14,136 nucleotides of DNA from Bipolaris cookei (lineage: Eukaryota; Ascomycota; Dothideomycetes; Pleosporales; Pleosporaceae). Numbering within the stretch: position 1 is the first letter of the stretch; every line of letters begins with the position of its first letter. The translations under genes were made by a program, and so were the position numbers. The DNA is taken from assembly GCA_002286855.1 (NCBI GenBank), contig NRSV01000183.1, positions 1 to 14,136 on the forward strand, written 5' to 3'. The notes beneath the pieces are model-generated. The model saw only the letters and a program-made list of their open reading frames with translations. It did no database searches and was not told where the DNA came from. Below are positions 1 to 8,900 of this stretch, in pieces.

Positions 1-592
1 GCTGCTTTAGATCGCCGTGGTCAAATGTTGCTATTGAGTAGTCTTGATGAAGTTGGCTCACAGCGTCGGTGACATGCTCCTTGTACGTCTTGTAGTGAAT
101 GTCTTTAAAGTGCTTAATTACTCCTTTTGATCCACCCTGCGTACGCACAGGCTCTTCAAGAGTTGGTCTAGCAAGGTGACAAGCCTTGCACAAGAAACAC
201 TCTGTTCTCTCGACCTTCCTAGTCTTCGTATTCACTCTTGGTCCGATTAATGGTACTCCATAACGCCACCACCAAGCACTTGTTCGTTTGTGTCGCTCTA
301 ATAACTCAAACCCCTGAAGAGGGCGGGCACCAGCATTCCAATCGATCCACTTATAATCGAACGGCATAGATATAACGGGAGCCGGCTCAGCTAAGGCGAC
401 AACAGTGTCCTCATAGGTCTCTTGAAATTGAGTAGGTACCTCTAGCTGGCTTGATTGGAGGGTAGAAAGGGTAGATCCGTCATCTTTATAGATACTGAAC
501 GTTCGATCAAAGGGGCCTTGAACAGGTGGTTCTGGGTCAAATTGCGTGCCAGGAAAGTCGCGCTGGCTCGCAAACTGAAAGTTAAAAGTCAT
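1..592 (-). CDS. hAT-family transposase, N-terminal part (runs off left edge)
   Basis: The minus strand from an ATG at 592 is open for 197 codons to the window edge without a stop, so this is the amino end of a longer protein. Residues about 1-80 are low-complexity and acidic. A BED-type zinc finger follows: aromatic residues WWWRYG at 107-112, a Cys pair at C132 and C135, and a His pair at H161 and H166. This layout (aromatic, C-x2-C, H-x4-H) is typical of the DNA-binding amino end of fungal hAT transposases, which cut and paste DNA in the nucleus. The catalytic D, D, E residues and the hATC dimerisation domain would lie outside the window. It points away from the rest of the window. Nothing in the visible part is broken. 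The hAT assignment rests on the finger and general resemblance rather than on catalytic motifs, so another BED-finger protein remains possible. Confidence 0.72.
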   Translation of the reverse strand, partial: MTFNFQFASQRDFPGTQFDPEPPVQGPFDRTFSIYKDDGSTLSTLQSSQLEVPTQFQETYEDTVVALAEPAPVISMPFDYKWIDWNAGARPLQGFELLERHKRTSAWWWRYGVPLIGPRVNTKTRKVERTECFLCKACHLARPTLEEPVRTQGGSKGVIKHFKDIHYKTYKEHVTDAVSQLHQDYSIATFDHGDLKQ

Positions 593-770
593 ATTAATAG
601 TGTAGAATAGTTTCTTGATATAGAAGTAGAGCAGAGATATAGAGTATTGTAGGTAAGAGATGAGATGAGGTGAGACTTCTAATATCGCTGTGGATTGACT
701 GGTAACCTTACACTACACAGCGTCATAAGCTTAACTATATTAGTACTAGCGCTACCTAAAATGGCTAGAG
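593..770 (-). other. 5' leader of the left hAT transposase
   Basis: AT-rich non-coding DNA upstream (on the minus strand) of the transposase start at 592, rich in short purine runs. I see no coding signal in it. The element end is expected at its right-hand side, in or next to the palindrome cluster at 771-838. Confidence 0.4.
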
Positions 771-838
771 CAGTCCTGCCCATGGGCCCCATGGGCGCCC
801 ATGGGATTCAGACCATGCGGATGGGCGCCCGACCATGT
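771..838. repeat. GC-rich CCCATGGG palindrome cluster, probable hAT terminal/subterminal region
   Basis: Three copies of the perfect palindrome CCCATGGG stand almost back to back from 779 to 807, followed by the related ATGGGCGCCC at about 822 and two GACCATG words. The tract is far more GC-rich than the DNA either side. On the minus strand an end starting CAGGACTG at 778 would give CCCATGGG as the adjacent 8-bp target duplication. Reading the other way, an end starting CAGTCCTG at 771 would put the palindromes inside a different element. The partner end is not in the window, so the exact terminus is unresolved. ATGGGC also occurs in the inverted ends of the central hAT, which supports a hAT link. 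Confidence 0.45.
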
Positions 839-1017
839 CATTTACTGCGACACAGTGACACGTTACATTTTTTTTCTGCGACAGCTGGCTTGGCTCATAA
901 TCCACTAGATGGGTTTCCATCTGACACAATGACAGTGGCCATATCATAAGCGACCACATCACTCAACCTATATAGTGCAACCAGAGTGTGGACCCCATCT
1001 CATGAGATAGAAACCGC
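839..1017. other. Intergenic, 3' flank of the unknown gene
   Basis: Non-coding stretch between the palindrome cluster and the stop codon of the gene at 1018-2870, with a run of T at about 869-876. It should contain the 3' UTR and polyadenylation region of that gene. No clear signal was identified. Confidence 0.35.
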
Positions 1018-2870
1018 TCAGAGGTCGTTCCAGTTGGGCGAGTTGCCTAAAATTTCGGGATCAACTCTATGTGTTATGTCGTTGGTAAACTCGATATCCG
1101 CCGAAAAAATTGATTCCAGCTCTAATTCTGAAATTTGGGCAAAGCCGTTCGTTTGCTCGATTCCTGTCTCTATACAACTCGATTTTTTGAGAATAGCTTC
1201 CATAATTGGAAGCGACGAATTGGATGTGGAGTCATCTGAGCAACCGTATTCAGGGTCGAGTAGATCCTGGAGCAAGGGACATGTGTTTTGATTCCATGGG
1301 GCTTCCACAACAAGAGATGGAGACTCTGACAACCGATTTGTTGATTCCGTTCTTGCCAAGTTTGTTGGAGTGTCATATCCTGGTTCGGAACGTAGAGTTT
1401 CCTCAAGATTAACGAATTTCCTTAATTTTCCAAATAACGAGCTTTTTGAGGCTATTATTTCCTCTGGTGTCCAGCCATAGGCAATGAATCCGTTAAGAAG
1501 GGCCTTCGTTGCTATTGTGTTGTATGCTACAATATCATCATACAATGCCGGTGTTTGCATCCTCAAGAACTCTATGATTAAAGGAATATCAGAATTGCTT
1601 AGCTTTCGTTCCCAGCTAGAGTTACAGTTAATCAAAAGTTCACTCGCATCGTGGGCAGAGAAAGAGACATACATTGTAGATACGTTGCAGCCAAGGCGAA
1701 GTATGAAGCCAGGTCCACCCTCCACAAGAAGCTGCAGATACCCACGACCCGCCTTTCTCTCCGACTTTACAACTTCAACTGTGGTTGACAAGATCTCAGC
1801 TTGTAGCTCGAATGCCGCTGTTATTTTGCCTCGTCCTTGGGATAGAACAAGGTCTTGCGATTTTGCAAGTTCAAACAGGTCGTGTTCCAAATAGATGTAG
1901 CAAAAGCGAGCAGCGTACGATAATTGCTCCCTTGCTTTTCTGATTTTTCTGTGACCATTGTATAGATTCTGCAGTCGAGATTTGGAATCCAACAGAGTTG
2001 GTTTATCAAAAATTGCAGTCCGTGAATCCCACATGGTTTCTGCAAAGTTTGGTGACAGGTTCGGGGCTTCCACTATACCTTGAATGGCTCTAAGTAGATA
2101 TTCAAGTCTCCCCTGGCGATCTCTAAGTCTTTCTGTGAAAAAGTGTGTTGCCTTCAAGAGCACTGTTTCAGTGTATGAGATCTCCGCATGTGGTGCTTTC
2201 GTTAGTAAACTAGTAACTACCTCTGACGATATGCAAGATCCATGATTGCGCAGAGATTGAAAGTTTTTTCTAACACCTGCTGCTTCAGGGAGGCTTGAGG
2301 TCACATTCAACTCTTGGTCAATAGACATGCTAGGTCTTCCACACGGAGACGTGGGTATTGATGAGCTTTCAACAGATAGACTCATATGTGATTCATTTGA
2401 GTGTATCGAACCTGCCAATTGTATCAGACATAAAATAAACATCCATGACATGATCATATGATGGCCAATAAAACTGACCTGGCATTGGACATCTCGAGGG
2501 CGAAGATAGTGTATGACAATTGCGTCTCTTTCTTTTATACCAATGTCGATCTTGATTGTGCGACCCAATGGAACTGCTCGTAGTCTGGGTACCCGTGGGA
2601 GCACTGCAGCTATTCTGCGCCTTTGCAGCGTCGAGAAGAACGCAAGCCTCCTGGATCTCGAATAGAAGTTGCTGCAGCTGCGGCACGGTTCCACGTCGCA
2701 AGAAGTTCCTAAAACTCTCACCTGCCTAGCGATCCTGTTAGTTTTGCACTTTGCTAATGTAGTCTGGCTACATTGATGTTATGTACCGATGAATTGAGCA
2801 ACTCAGTAAGAGAGATATTCTCAAGTGCCCACCGCAAAACTATGAGAGGATCAGAATCTGCCTTATCCAT
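1018..2870 (-). CDS. Uncharacterised fungal protein, three exons, 574 residues
   Basis: Not recognised. The long open stretch on its own would have to start at a GTG, which is unlikely in a fungus. Upstream there is an ATG at 2870, and two canonical introns repair the frame. Exon 1 is 2870-2787, exon 2 is 2725-2479 and exon 3 is 2411-1018, together 1725 nt ending in TGA. The spliced amino end is a coherent amphipathic helical stretch (residues about 1-65, with QLQQLLFEIQEACVLLDAAK near 45-63). A Ser/Thr-rich linker follows with a basic KRKRR at 92-96 that resembles a nuclear localisation signal. Residues about 145-440 are rich in predicted helix, with basic patches. The last 130 residues are Ser-rich and acidic. 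No signal peptide or membrane segment remains once intron 2 is removed; an apparent hydrophobic segment is intron translation. A nuclear or regulatory role would be only a guess. No internal stop or frameshift is seen, although transposons lie on both sides. Confidence 0.7.
2412..2478 (-). other. Intron 2 of the unknown gene (67 nt)
   Basis: It starts GTCAGT and ends TTGGCAG, with a CTGAT branch-like motif near the acceptor. It splits a Gly codon (G|GT). Removing it connects the exon 2 frame to the long exon 3 frame, reading PMPGSIHSNES. Left unspliced, the exon 2 frame meets a stop at 2393. Confidence 0.65.
2726..2786 (-). other. Intron 1 of the unknown gene (61 nt)
   Basis: On the minus strand it starts GTACAT and ends CGCTAG, with a classic fungal branch-point CTAAC shortly upstream of the acceptor. 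Removing it joins codon 28 (TCG) in phase 0 to GCA, and the reading runs on as AGESFRNFLRRG. A second AG four bases downstream would instead enter the wrong frame. Confidence 0.65.
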
Positions 2871-3143
2871 GGTTGAGAGCAACTGATGAATAAATCAGCG
2901 TGCAACGCATGGCGCTTAGAGTTCTATTATTTATAGCAAAGAAGCTTTGAGCTTGTCAGAGCTTATTTAGCATAAGCATTCACACGATTCATGCGCGTTT
3001 CGTTATCACTATCGACAATATAAATTTTCAAGCTTAACGCTGCAAAAAGCTTAACGTAAGCAAGCTTTTGTTACGCCACAGTGCAGGGTACCCATCTCTC
3101 ATGCATTGGGTAGATAAGGTTCGTTTCGCTACGTTTCAGTGCG

Positions 3144-3160
3144 GGTCCCTAAAGGACCCT
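3144..3160. repeat. Short inverted repeat
   Basis: GGGTCC and GGACCC form a perfect 6-bp stem around a short loop. The phrase caggg(t/a)acccatctct also occurs twice nearby, at about 3087 and 3229, as an imperfect direct repeat. Function unknown; it could be remnant element DNA. Confidence 0.35.
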
Positions 3161-3400
3161 GTGAAAATACTTTATGTACATTGACTCAAGACCTATATCT
3201 CCACTAATTGCATGTAAATACTGTCTACAGGGAACCCATCTCTTTCTTGTCTTTAGTTATACCGAGATCGGCCTTATCACAAAATCGAGTTAAATGCAAA
3301 TAATAAGACTATGACTAGAGACATGTATTTGAGGTCCGGAATTCATTGGTCTTATTATGCCCTTTGTATTTTGCTTCTCCCCTTGAGATCAATTAGCCTT

Positions 3401-3442
3401 GATACTACATATTCTAGATACTACATATTCTAGATACTACAT
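3401..3442. repeat. 16-bp tandem repeat, 2.6 copies
   Basis: The unit GATACTACATATTCTA occurs perfectly at 3401-3416 and 3417-3432, with a 10-bp partial third copy at 3433-3442. It is non-coding and AT-rich. The lack of mismatches suggests a recent replication-slippage origin. Confidence 0.85.
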
Positions 3443-4354
3443 AATCATATTTTGAAAAATCTGGCCGTGCGAAATAAGGTTCAAACTCCGAATGCACCAT
3501 ATGCCCTATTTTCGTCCTTCCTACTAAGGTTAGAGTATGGTCTTATATCAGTAACATAGCAGCATTTTCGGACTCATTCAAATACGGGCCTAATTCGATC
3601 GTTTATGCCTGAAAAGTGAATCAGGATGACGATCTTTCGAATGACGTGGCTGAGCGGTTAAATGGTCAAGCGAAGCTAGTTCTACAGCGCAGAGGAAATG
3701 GTTGCGCTACCAAAATTAAACTTCATATCCGGTCTGGTAAGCCGAAAGACGAGCGGCTTTTCATGGCTAAATCATTAATGGGGCGGAAATTTTTCGGGGT
3801 TCAAAGCGCATTTAATCACTAGCTAGTACCGCCATCAAAGCGTCCCTGTTTAAGCCGAAAAGGTTTTTCCACCTCTGCGAGAAGATCAACCCAAACTAAA
3901 GAGCGGCGAAATACTCCAGTCGGATGCGCCTCGAATTGATGTCCGAGTCTTCCTCAGCTGGTGAACAATATTCAGACCAACTAGACAGGTTTCTGACTAG
4001 CTCTTACTCAGCCATATCCGATACAAGGCCCGCCCGCAGCCGACTATTCTCAAAAACCCCAAGGGCTGCCTGAGAAGCTCCACTGCTAGATCATCAAGCT
4101 ATAGCCACCACTACTATTACTATGACAGGTCAAGTTACCATGCGAGCGACTGCATAGCCACACGAGTCGGGAAACTTGAAGCTGTGTAAGAAGATAAGCC
4201 CGAAGGAGCTGTAGAATACCACTTAGATATGAGTAAACAATCAGGCGGCAAGCCTGCATTAAGAAATGAATGCACCTTTTTTGGGTAATCCGGGCCTCGC
4301 GTATGGCTTTCACGCTACGCTTGGATAGAGAATCAACCTCCAACGTCCGTCACA

Positions 4355-4480
4355 AAAGGCCTCCCTCTATTGTCATTTTCTATTCCTTTCTTCCACCCAT
4401 TTCATTCTACTCTCATACCTTCTATCCGCAATCCCTCGTCTGCGCCCAGTCGCTGCCCCCTCCCCACCTGATCTAACCAT
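4355..4480 (+). other. Pyrimidine-rich tract
   Basis: The plus strand is dominated by C and T over about 125 bases, with runs such as CCCCCTCCCC. Such CT tracts are common just upstream of fungal transcription or translation starts, but the short frame that follows at 4486 has no recognisable product. It may be the relic of a lost promoter or part of an old element. Confidence 0.35.
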
Positions 4481-4814
4481 CCTTTATGTGGCCTAAACTT
4501 AGCTGCCTGCTTGGAAAAATTAGACCACCTTATTACAGTGCCTGGTTTCCTCTCTATCAGCCGCATCTGTCGGGTTCCTTTAGTCCTTGTGGAGGCTGGC
4601 CACTCCAGCCTTCGCACATACTGGGCCCCGCTAATCTACACATCTCTAAACTTCTACCCGCAACTTATTCCCTCTGCATAAGTTCTGTCTCTAATTTCTG
4701 CGCTGGCTTTACCTAGAGCACATCTGCGGGTTAAAGGAGGGGTGCTCGTCTGTCGCAAGGTCCTGCACCTTACAGTGCTGGCTAATTAGCCTGTTCCCTC
4801 TTAGCATCGCCGAA

Positions 4815-4835
4815 GCGTTGCTACTTCTGCAACGC
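4815..4835. repeat. Perfect 7-bp inverted repeat
   Basis: GCGTTGC and GCAACGC are separated by a 7-base loop, giving a small perfect hairpin in non-coding DNA. A second weaker palindrome (CTACA..TGTAG) lies at about 4867-4879. No T-tract or other context suggests a function. Confidence 0.5.
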
Positions 4836-5036
4836 ACTGTCTTACGCATAAATTAGTTAAGACATACTACATGCTGTAGTCTTAGCTCTAGTTACTCCGC
4901 CTCCTGCACCTTGCTCCTTTAGTAGAACACGCTCTCTATATCCGTTCTGTTAGCACACGTTATGTCCAGACGGGCGCTCTCTTCTAGACGCGGTTGTTCA
5001 CTCGCATAAGACGTTAGTCTCGCGCTTTAGGTCTTA

Positions 5037-5081
5037 CAACACTTCGGCACGAACAGCGTATCTGCCGTGCCTGTAGTGTTG
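5037..5081. repeat. Imperfect inverted repeat just left of pogo-1
   Basis: CAACACTTCGGCACG (5037-5051) is matched on the other strand by 5066-5081 with one mismatch and one extra base. A GTGTTGCA word is then repeated in tandem to about 5092. It lies outside the pogo-1 end at 5150 and is probably part of the older target DNA. Confidence 0.5.
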
Positions 5082-5149
5082 CAGTGTTGCAGTGCAATAA
5101 GCAAGGGGTAGAGGTCAGGTGGCTAGCTGGCGGTTCGGCGTTACTGTTA

Positions 5150-5191
5150 ACGTATGTGGCAAGCGAGTGGCGCAGGCAAGCGAGCGGCGCA
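5150..5191. repeat. Left terminal inverted repeat of pogo-1, with internal duplication
   Basis: The first 18 bases match the right end exactly. From 5158 a 17-bp unit, GGCAAGCGAGTGGCGCA, is repeated at 5175-5191 with a single difference. The right end has only one copy. The left end therefore gained a tandem copy, or the right end lost one. Confidence 0.85.
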
Positions 5192-6103
5192 CCCCGACGC
5201 GATTGCCAGTCTAACTCAAAGAAGCTTACCAAGCTAGAAGAGGAGGTGGTATTTAATCATATACTGGATGTAGATCTACGTGGATTTCCGCCTACCTACG
5301 CAGCTGTGCGTAATATGGCTAATAGGCTCTTAGCTGCGCGCGGCGCTGGCCAGGTTGGGCAGAAGTGGCCGGCCAACTTTATTTAGCGTACAGACAGTCT
5401 TACGACGCGTTTTAATCGCGCTTACGATAGGCAGAGAGCTCTATGCGAAGATCCAGTCCTAATTAAGAGCTGGTTTGAGCTTGTAGAGCAGACAAAGGCC
5501 AAATATGGCATCTGCGACGAGGACGTCTACAACTTTGACGAAGCTGGCTTTATGATGGGAAAGATTACGACTCAACTTGTTATCACAGCGTCAGAGAGAA
5601 GAGGCCGGCTAAAGACAGTTGAACCATGTAATCGCGAGTGGGTGACGTTGATCGCTGCGATCAACGCAGCTGGCTGGTCAATCCCACCGCTCCTCGTCTT
5701 CGCTGGCCAGTATCACCTATCTGCTTGGTACGAGGAGGCTGATATCCCGCACGACTGGGTGATCGCAGTCAGCGACAATGGCTGGACGAATAATGAGCTA
5801 GGCGTTGCATGGATAAAGCACTTCGACGCTCACACGAAAACTAGTGTTGTTGGCACACGTCGTCTACTTATTCTTGACGGCCATGAGAGCCACCAGTCGC
5901 TTGAGTTTCAAGAGTTCTGCAAGGAGAATAATATCTAAACTCTCTGTATGCCGCCGCACTCGTCCCATCTACTCCAGCCTCTTGACGTTGGCTGCTTCTC
6001 GCCGTTAAAGCGCGCGTACAGCCGCGGGGTGGAAAGTCTGATCCGCCACCACATCAACCATATCACCAAGCTCGAGTTTCTGCCAGCGTTCAAGGCAGCG
6101 TTC
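5192..6103 (+). pseudogene. pogo-1 transposase, 5' portion (N-terminally truncated, two stops)
   Basis: One plus-strand frame reads through a CENP-B-type helix-turn-helix (KLTKLEEEVVFNHIL, then the RGFPPTY region) into the DDE catalytic domain: NFDEAGF gives the first Asp (about 5537), LILDGHESH the second (about 5876) and LLQPLDVG the third. The second and third Asp are 35 residues apart, as in the fungal pogo group. Stops interrupt it at 5384-5386 (TAG) and 5936-5938 (TAA). The normal amino end, with its Psq-type helix-turn-helix, is absent: the coding frame begins almost directly after the inverted repeat, and the nearest in-frame ATG upstream (5084) lies outside the element. It breaks off at codon TTC (6101-6103), where the hAT is inserted, and resumes at 11243. 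Confidence 0.88.
6096..6103. repeat. 8-bp target site duplication, left copy
   Basis: CAGCGTTC, identical to 11235-11242. It directly abuts the left inverted end of the hAT element. An 8-bp duplication is diagnostic for the hAT superfamily. Confidence 0.93.
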
Positions 6104-6235
6104 CATACATGGGCAAATTGTTTTTAAAACGTTTTCAGAAATCTTAAAACGTTCAAGCGTTTAACCAATATTCCTTAAAACGTTCAAGCGTTGAACAATA
6201 TAAACAATATAAAAACGATATAAGATCAATGATGC
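6104..6235. repeat. hAT left terminal and subterminal repeats
   Basis: After the 12-bp end, the words TTAAAACG and AACGTTCAAGCGTT recur several times (about 6122-6195), with AT-rich spacing. Similar words occur inverted at the right end. In hAT elements such subterminal arrays are where the transposase BED finger binds; that role is inferred here. Confidence 0.75.
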
Positions 6236-6245
6236 CAAGACATGG

Positions 6246-8605
6246 CTATGTCCATTCTAGAAGCTCATCTACCTCATCTTCTATCATCTCCGTTTCTTCA
6301 TCTTGCTCTGGTTCCATTGGTAGACCCATTCCGTTCAGAGAACACGGTGTTATGTGACCTTCCCTAAGCCAGCTGCCAATGCACTCGATCTTCTCAATAT
6401 TGGCGCAAGTGAGCCTCGAACGATACCACGAACAGGTTCTTCTTGCACCCGAGAATGTCCTCTCTGGCTCTGACGACTCTGCAGCGATAGAAAGAATGAA
6501 GATGGCCATATGGCTCAGCCTGGGGTAGCGCTGCCGTTGCTCCAATCGGCACCACCATTCAAGAGGGCTACAGTCAATTTGTATCACTGAGCCCTCTGCG
6601 AAAGCCTTAAGATCATCGCCGTTTGATGTGTCTACCGCTGCAACTGACATCTGCTGTAGAATCTGGTCGAGAACGGCACCGCGTTGCTTCGAAGGAGGAG
6701 CCATTTGTTTAGAAGCTGTAGGGTTAGCTAAAGGCAAAGCGTCCTTGAACTCATTCAACCAAAAATTCTGAGCAGCGTTGATAGTCGGTTCATACCATTC
6801 AGCTGACCAGTTTTTCTTGAGATATGCTGCTTTACTTGATGGATTTAGAAGAATAGCGGAAGCGTAAACCGGAACCTGATCGGTCATGTGGTAGTACTTC
6901 TCAAGTACGAACCAGCCCATCTCGATCTATCGAATCATGCAAAGGTCATCGTGTCCAGGTTCAGAGTAATGTACTTACGAGGGTGTTAAACGAAGACTCA
7001 AAGTAAGGATAGCACGTTAACGCTTGCCTTTTGCAGCTCATAGTGGACTAAAAGAGAGTCCATGATCAAAAGAGACTGAGAGATAGACGATTTATCTCTC
7101 TCTGCGTATAGCGTTGCTGATGCAAATGGTTGTAGGAATGTATGTGCTTTCTGTGGTATGTCCCATTCGTCAGAAGTAAGACGGAACTCGTAGAGATGTT
7201 TCTCATTATCGTGCATGAAGACCTTGATTGCAGCCATCTTCTTGATAGCCCGATCAATGACTGAGTACCATGAAGACCACCTGGTCTGATTATCAATGCC
7301 TAAGCGGAGGCCTACTTTGCGGTCCCACTCTGCTGCATGTATACTCGAACTGCGCAGCCAGACACAAAGCTGATGCAGTTTGTGAAGTGTAGGGATGTTC
7401 CCAATACCACAGAAGTCCTCATCAACAGACCCCTGGCTATCAATGCTGCGTCTTCGGCAAGACGACCTTTGCTTATGCGAGGTTTGTGAAACAGCTTCAG
7501 CTTGGGATTCAGCTTGGGCCTGGGATTGGGCTTGGGCTTTGATATTTCTCTGTCGAGAAGTAAGAACGCTTGAAAACTCTGCGAGAAGCTCTTCGCCTGT
7601 GATATCCGTCAGAGTCGAGAGCAGCGGTAAGAGCCTCCTTAGAGGATGCAAGCAGGAATGCCTGCAAGGATAAATTGATGATATGACCGACGCATCGGAC
7701 ACGGCGCTCTTTGGCAACAAATTTAACCTTATCAACATCAACACTATTGCGCAACGTAAGCAGCCAAGGCTAATTTTCAACTCGAATACCATGCTTACGT
7801 TGTGCTTGGTTCGAAGGAGAGTTTCAAGGTGCTCTAAACAGGTATCGTTGGACGTCGCGTTATCACCCGTATGCCAGCCAACTCTAGACTGTATCCCCTA
7901 GTCCTCGAGAGTTTGCAGAAGTAAGTGTGCTTGCTGTTGTCCAGAGTGGCTGTAACGACATTCTGGTAGTCCTAAAAGAGCCATCTGAAGCTTATATTCG
8001 TAATCGACCCACTGTGCGTATACAGCAAGGAGAGATGAACGGAACAGTGATGTCCAGAGATCGGTTGATATATGAACAGGACTTACAGCTGTCGATAAGC
8101 TGCCCTTAATTACATGACCTTTGTAGAGCTGATAATTCGAGGCGATAAGACGTACAGCTTTACGTCGACTTGTGATAAGCTGGTCTTCAATGAATGGATT
8201 GCAAGCAAGCACTAGATCCCTCATTTCGGCCCATTCGACTGATGAAAAGGCTATTCGACATCGAGTCAGAAGACCGACGAGCGCATCGCGATACCCTTGT
8301 TCATTGAAGGCGTTGCGGATAATTGTCTGATCAGAAATAGTCCTAAATACTGAAGTGATGGCTGATTGCGACGACGAGGAAGAAGTTTACGAGAGCTGAG
8401 AAGACTCCGACGTTGTATGATATGCTAGGACATGGTTGTTGGTATTCACTTGGTGACTACTCGACCAAGAACGACAGTGTTTACAGACATACTGCTTCTT
8501 CAAACGCTGGCGCTTTGCATTGCCGGTATTACGGACAGTTTCGGTTCGTATAACACCGTCAAAGTGTGGCGGCGTTACGGGTCTTCGCAACGGTGGCGTT
8601 GACAT
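6246..8605 (-). pseudogene. hAT transposase, inactivated by stops and frameshifts
   Basis: From an ATG at 8605: a BED finger (C41, C44, H58, H63), then the RNase H-like core. The core includes HISTDLWTS (first catalytic Asp near codon 182), GWHTGDNATSNDT (second), RRVRCVGHIINL opening the insertion domain, NQTRWSSWY, and the hATC dimerisation domain with ESSEPERTFSGARR (catalytic Glu region) near 6440-6480. A 52-nt intron, GTAAGT..GATAG at 6978-6927, precedes the last exon. Defects are stops at 8387-8389 and 7898-7900, a frameshift near 7770-7800, a compensating one near 7600-7630 (the RCVGHIINL motif lies in the other frame), and another near 7020-7030. An Ala/Gln-rich low-complexity stretch lies at about 7509-7555. 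The protein cannot be made whole, so the element would depend on a transposase made elsewhere. Confidence 0.92.
6927..6978 (-). other. Intron in the hAT transposase pseudogene (52 nt)
   Basis: Minus strand, consensus donor GTAAGT and acceptor ATAG. It joins CYPYFESSFNTL to IEMGWFVLEKYY in phase 0, placing the hAT motif of a hydrophobic stretch before EKYY as expected in the family. Confidence 0.65.
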
Positions 8606-8748
8606 CGCACCTGCTGATAAGTTATCAGATTAAATAACGATAACAGATGCAATAGACAAGGAATGTGTTGAGATTTTAGGTCAGTGGGGAGCATTTGTAG
8701 AGATTTTTGAGATGCGAAACTGGGGTGCTTGGCGCCAAGGCCCTTATA

Positions 8749-8799
8749 CCGTGCCGGACGGTCATGTGCCTCGGACGGCCACATGCCCGATCTGCCCCA
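8749..8799. repeat. pogo-2 left terminal inverted repeat
   Basis: Identical over 51 bp to the reverse complement of 11048-11098. It contains two adjacent imperfect 17-bp units, CCGGACGGTCATGTGCC and TCGGACGGCCACATGCC, which look like a doubled transposase binding site. Confidence 0.95.
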
Positions 8800-8900
8800 T
8801 CAAAACCACCAAAAAGTTGAGGCTGTAGAGTAGCATTAAACAGCTGTTATTGCGAGATTTCTTAGTGTCGAGATACAGAAATAGTGTTGCAATCATCTAT

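Larger units (their letters stand above)
2871..5147. other. Gene-poor intergenic region
   Basis: About 2.3 kb with no reading frame that I can support. The first part is the upstream region of the unknown gene and is AT-rich, with repeated AAGCTTAACG words near 3031-3060. It holds a 16-bp tandem repeat (3401-3442), a short hairpin (3144-3160), a pyrimidine-rich tract (about 4355-4480, resembling fungal promoter or leader DNA on the plus strand) and two inverted repeats near the right end. The open frame at 3619-3822 lacks an ATG near its start and shows no recognisable domain, so it is not called. Old transposon debris is likely but not demonstrated. Confidence 0.5.

Noticed and set aside
2393..2460. 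Hydrophobic segment in the long frame of the unknown gene, resembling a signal peptide or membrane helix
   Set aside because: It is encoded by the predicted 67-nt intron 2, so it should not be in the protein.
3087..3245. CAGGG-starting segment as a small non-autonomous hAT element
   Set aside because: The two similar phrases at about 3087 and 3229 are in direct rather than inverted orientation, and no 8-bp duplication was found.
3645..3670. tRNA-like A-box (TGGCTGAGCGGTTAAATGG) suggesting a tRNA-Ser/Leu or a tRNA-derived SINE
   Set aside because: No acceptor or anticodon stem could be formed, and the only B-box-like word (GGGGTTCAAAGCG near 3797) is about 150 bp away without a matching T-stem.
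3619..3822. Open frame of 67 codons on the plus strand
   Set aside because: No ATG near its start and no recognisable domain; the length is not unusual by chance.
4402..4716. Short frames on both strands around the pyrimidine-rich tract
   Set aside because: Low-complexity translation, no domain, and no splice pattern extending them.
5084..5149. ATG at 5084 as the true start of the pogo-1 transposase
   Set aside because: It lies outside the element, left of the inverted repeat and the TA duplication, so the in-frame extension is chance readthrough of flanking DNA.
7395..7673. Plus-strand frame opposite the hAT transposase
   Set aside because: Shadow of the Ala/Gln-rich region of the minus-strand transposase; no independent features.
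7683..8109. Plus-strand frames opposite the hAT core
   Set aside because: They run antisense to conserved hAT motifs (DLWTS, GDNATSNDT) and show no protein features of their own.
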